Assembly (NCBI GenBank): GCA_902793005.1
Contig: CADBBQ010000010.1
Location: 1-35,032 of the forward strand
Direction of reading: 5' to 3'
Length of the DNA: 35,032 nucleotides
Source of the DNA: an uncultured Pseudomonadota bacterium
Lineage (GTDB): Bacteria; Pseudomonadota; Alphaproteobacteria; Rs-D84
Below are positions 32,727 to 35,032 of the stretch, piece by piece. A program made the translations under genes and the position numbers. The notes below the pieces were generated by a model. It saw only the letters and a list, made by a program, of their open reading frames with translations, had not been told where the DNA came from and did no database searches. How positions within the stretch are numbered: the stretch's first letter is position 1; each line of letters starts with the position of its first letter.

Positions 32727-34643
32727 ATGCCAATTACTCAGGTTTTATTAATTATTTTATGTTCGGTTTGCTTTTTATTATTGGTGGCACTGGGTATATC
32801 TTTTTCAATTTCACGCAAATCTCAAAAGGTTATGGAATCTTTGTTAACCATTTTAACAAGTCCGGAACGCGTACAAATTCGCGATGCGGCACGCGTGTTA
32901 AACACGGTTTTGGCCGATGAAATTACAAAAATCCAAACCAATTTTCAAACCTTGCAAGAAACATTGAACACGCAAATTGCAACGGTCGAAAATATTCAAC
33001 ACAATTTAAATGAACAAAATGACAAATTGGTTAATACCGCCGATGACGCAACCAAGAAAGTTGCCAATATGTCACAAAGATTGGAAAATACGGTTGGCGG
33101 ATTGCAAAATATTGTCAATTCTGAAAATTGGGATTCGGTGGCGCATTCGGCTGATAATTTTTCAAATAATTTGTCTGATACCCTGACAAAAATCGACCAA
33201 ACAACCAACGATGTAAATTCGCGTATTGATACCATACAATCACAAATCACCAAATGGATTGACGCGGGCGAAAAATTAAATGATGAATTAAATACCAATT
33301 TTGAAAACAATACAAATCAGATGAAATCTTTGACAGACGAAACAAACACAATGCGCGACGTATTGTCAGAATTGCACAAATCTGTGGCGGATGGGTTTGA
33401 TAACATCAAAACATCGGCGTCTGGATATGAAGAAGTTTTACGGACAAATGATAAATTTATGAATGACCACTTGGTTAAATTGGACGCATACAGCAAGGGC
33501 GCAAAAAAACAACTGGTGGCCCAAACAAACACATTAACCAATACCGCAAATGTCGTCGCCAGCCAAGTTCAATTAGCAGAATCATCAATCGACAAACAAA
33601 CACGCAAATTGACCGACGCCGTGGATACTTTGATGACATCCGCCACCACGACCGAGGCATCTGTGCGTGGTGTATCAAATGAACTATCGGGATTAACCAA
33701 TCATTTCAATGGCGAAATCAAGGATTTTGCAACATCTGTCGTATCCGAAATCAAAACAGTGTCGGGCGTTGCAAATGTTACATTAGAAAACACAAAAACC
33801 GCCGCCAACGCATTTTCTGAATCGGTAAAAACGATGGCGACCGGCGTGCGTGAAACACTGATTGAAATGAATACCGCGCACACGCAATTGTCCGGGCAAT
33901 CACAAAATTTAATCAAGTTATCCGCAGATACAACCGCACAATTGCAACCGTTATCTGAATTGATTGAAAAATACTATGCGGCCCTGCCCGATTTGTCACG
34001 GACATCGATTGATGCAAATGACAACCTGAACAAGGTCGTGGCAAATATGGAAAAGAATATCGCATTGATTAAACAAGCGGTTGCAGATTCAACAACATCT
34101 GTCGCGGAATCTGCGACAAAACTGGAAGATTTGGCGGGACAATCGCGTCAACAAATGATTGATTTGATGTCGGATTATGCCAAGGCCGTAAACACATTGC
34201 AAACATTAAACAAACAAATGATGGTTGCACGCGCATCGGCACCAATGGACGCAATAAAAACGGCACCGGTTGTGGCAACGGCGGCCGCCAGTGGTTCGGA
34301 TTTCTTGGCCAATGTAGATTTCGGGAAACTGCACGAATTATCAATGGATTTAACCCAGGCAATCGGCGCAGATATTCCAGATGTCGTTTGGAAAAAATAT
34401 CACGCGGGCGACGCAACAATATTTTCAAAATGGCTGTCCAAGATGTTAACCGCATCCGATAAAAAACAGGTTCGCGATTTGTTAAAGAACGATACAATAT
34501 TCCGTTCCCAGGCGTCCCAGTTTGTCCGCGGGTTCGACAAAATATTGGACGGTGCGGCCTCGACAGATACGCCTGATGCGGTAAAATCAAAATTGTTAAA
34601 GTCCGATTTAGGAAACATTTACACACACCTGAAAGGAAAATAA
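32727..34643 (+). CDS. Large membrane-anchored coiled-coil protein, unknown
   Basis: The 638-residue protein has one N-terminal membrane helix (VLLIILCSVCFLLLVALGIS). A long helical, heptad-rich region follows, about residues 50-500, rich in Asn, Thr, Ala and Asp, with repeats of the form LTNTANVVASQVQ. After a short Ala-rich linker comes a C-terminal domain of about 100 residues (LHELSMDLTQAIGADIPDVV; WKKYHAGDATIFSKWLSKML; FRSQASQFVRGFDKIL). No HAMP or methyl-accepting signalling hairpin is evident, though the rod recalls chemoreceptor and RmuC-like architecture. GGGGAG precedes the start. A role in envelope or DNA organisation is only a guess. Confidence 0.8.
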   Translation: MPITQVLLIILCSVCFLLLVALGISFSISRKSQKVMESLLTILTSPERVQIRDAARVLNTVLADEITKIQTNFQTLQETLNTQIATVENIQHNLNEQNDKLVNTADDATKKVANMSQRLENTVGGLQNIVNSENWDSVAHSADNFSNNLSDTLTKIDQTTNDVNSRIDTIQSQITKWIDAGEKLNDELNTNFENNTNQMKSLTDETNTMRDVLSELHKSVADGFDNIKTSASGYEEVLRTNDKFMNDHLVKLDAYSKGAKKQLVAQTNTLTNTANVVASQVQLAESSIDKQTRKLTDAVDTLMTSATTTEASVRGVSNELSGLTNHFNGEIKDFATSVVSEIKTVSGVANVTLENTKTAANAFSESVKTMATGVRETLIEMNTAHTQLSGQSQNLIKLSADTTAQLQPLSELIEKYYAALPDLSRTSIDANDNLNKVVANMEKNIALIKQAVADSTTSVAESATKLEDLAGQSRQQMIDLMSDYAKAVNTLQTLNKQMMVARASAPMDAIKTAPVVATAAASGSDFLANVDFGKLHELSMDLTQAIGADIPDVVWKKYHAGDATIFSKWLSKMLTASDKKQVRDLLKNDTIFRSQASQFVRGFDKILDGAASTDTPDAVKSKLLKSDLGNIYTHLKGK

Positions 34644-34673
34644 ACACCGCCAGGTTATCCGCCAGGGCACTAT

Positions 34674-34720
34674 GAGACGCAAGCATCCGCTTGCGCTGAC
34701 ACCACAGCGGAATTTTTGTT
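34674..34720 (+). terminator. Hairpins and probable terminator after the coiled-coil gene
   Basis: CGCAAGC-ATCC-GCTTGCG forms a strong hairpin. An overlapping alternative stem, CCGCT/AGCGG, is followed by AATTTTTG and would be the terminator form. Confidence 0.6.
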
Positions 34721-34750
34721 TTCAAAGTGTGTTAAATTATTAATAATAAT

Positions 34751-34779
34751 TTGCAAAATCATATTTTATCGGGTAAAAT
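34751..34779 (+). promoter_or_regulatory. Promoter of structured RNA copy A
   Basis: TTGCAA is followed after 17 bp by TAAAAT, as in copy B, with transcription expected to start at the first hairpin near 34786. A perfect TATAAT 5 bases further on would need a 22-bp spacer. Confidence 0.65.
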
Positions 34780-34786
34780 ATAATTG

Positions 34787-34945
34787 CATTGGTGTGTTGC
34801 CAGTGTGGGACAAGAAAACCCTAAATAAGCTAAACTTCCATCCCTGAGTGGTTGGAGGGTTGCGAATATATTGAATAAGCGACGCTACTTTTTTAGCTTA
34901 GTAGTTTTTCTTGCCTCCAACCGCGCTTTTTTACGCGGTATTTTT
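34787..34945 (+). ncRNA. Structured RNA, copy A (pseudoknot, own promoter and terminator)
   Basis: The layout is the same as copy B. Hairpin CATTGG/CCAGTG (34787-34805) is followed by GGG-ACAAGAAAA-CCC. Segment TAAGCTAAA (34826-34834) pairs with TTTAGCTTA (34892-34900), which sits inside a CTAC/GTAG hairpin. GGTTGGAGG (34850-34858) pairs with CCTCCAACC (34914-34922) and crosses the first helix. GTTGC/GCGAC lies between them. The terminator is ACCGCG/CGCGGT plus TATTTTTAT. Relative to copy B there are single compensating changes (G-U for A-U in two stems) and a completely different but still complementary long-range helix. This is strong evidence for a conserved RNA structure. Confidence 0.75.
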
Positions 34946-34948
34946 ATA

Positions 34949-34980
34949 TCAAAGTTCAAAGTGCAAAGTTCAAAGTTCAG
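34949..34980 (+). repeat. Heptanucleotide repeat, right end
   Basis: Units CAAAGTT, CAAAGTG, CAAAGTT and CAAAGTT end in CAG, 31 of 32 bases identical to the repeat within rimM. It directly follows the terminator of structured RNA copy A. Confidence 0.85.
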
Positions 34981-34993
34981 TTGTGGAAAATAA

Positions 34994-35032
34994 TTATTTA
35001 TTATCGGACATTCCCCGTCTTTTCTTGCGTAG
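34994..35032 (-). CDS. Possible C-terminus of a gene entering from the right edge
   Basis: On the minus strand an open frame from the window edge reads LRKKRRGMSDNK before TAA. The basic composition is protein-like, but 13 codons are too few to identify it. If real, the gene is convergent with structured RNA copy A. Confidence 0.25.
   Translation of the reverse strand, partial: LRKKRRGMSDNK

Overview
The window reads as a 35 kb piece of an alphaproteobacterial chromosome with modest GC content, probably from a host-associated, fermentative lineage such as the uncultured gut Alphaproteobacteria. The lineage call is inference. It rests on a DUF2155 protein, a LysM protein of alphaproteobacterial layout, an AddA-type helicase, the rpsP-rimM-trmD-rplS order, and a dnaK promoter matching the alphaproteobacterial RpoH consensus. 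A bacterial 6-phosphofructokinase fits glycolytic energy metabolism. Coding density is high, and several genes appear to be leaderless. The first ~480 bases look different: a minus-strand sigma-70 region 4 gene and the start of a following gene resemble Firmicutes ECF sigma operons, so this end may be a chimeric join or a transfer.

Layout. 1-540: Firmicutes-like fragment. 549-5079: gpmI, small membrane protein/tadA (minus), rsmD, rplY and a family-92-like glycosyltransferase. 5097-8852: heat-shock promoter with dnaK, an unknown gene, and pfkA (minus). 8952-11516: LysM protein, unknown gene and rfbA. 11639-15651: small coiled-coil protein, tRNA-Gly(CCC), then a coupled pair of exported proteins of unknown function. 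15817-18792: ribosomal/tRNA-modification operon rpsP-rimM-trmD-rplS, interrupted by four small genes, three of them cysteine-bearing. 18857-23676: a long structured leader followed by two surface-lipoprotein candidates and a Slam-type outer-membrane translocator. 23739-27340: DUF2155 protein, small membrane protein, tsaD, a putative cysteine-hydrolase-like protein and xseA. 27457-32637 (minus): addA helicase, a separate AddA-type nuclease, recN, a structured RNA and a small XRE-family HTH gene. 32727-34643: large membrane-anchored coiled-coil protein. 34751-34945: a second copy of the structured RNA.

The most unusual content is RNA. Two ~150-nt elements, at 27700-27849 (minus) and 34787-34945 (plus), share a promoter, a 5' hairpin, a terminator and a predicted pseudoknot. 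One helix of that pseudoknot has completely different sequence in the two copies yet stays fully complementary, which is strong covariation. I do not recognise the family. In the minus-strand copy the terminator sits directly before the HTH gene, in the manner of an attenuator. A second, unrelated structured leader of ~210 nt precedes the surface-lipoprotein/Slam operon. The second lipoprotein gene has an in-frame TGA just before its last predicted beta strand, and AddA is split into helicase and nuclease ORFs with an ATGA overlap.

All family names are assigned from motifs read by eye. No database search or folding program was run.
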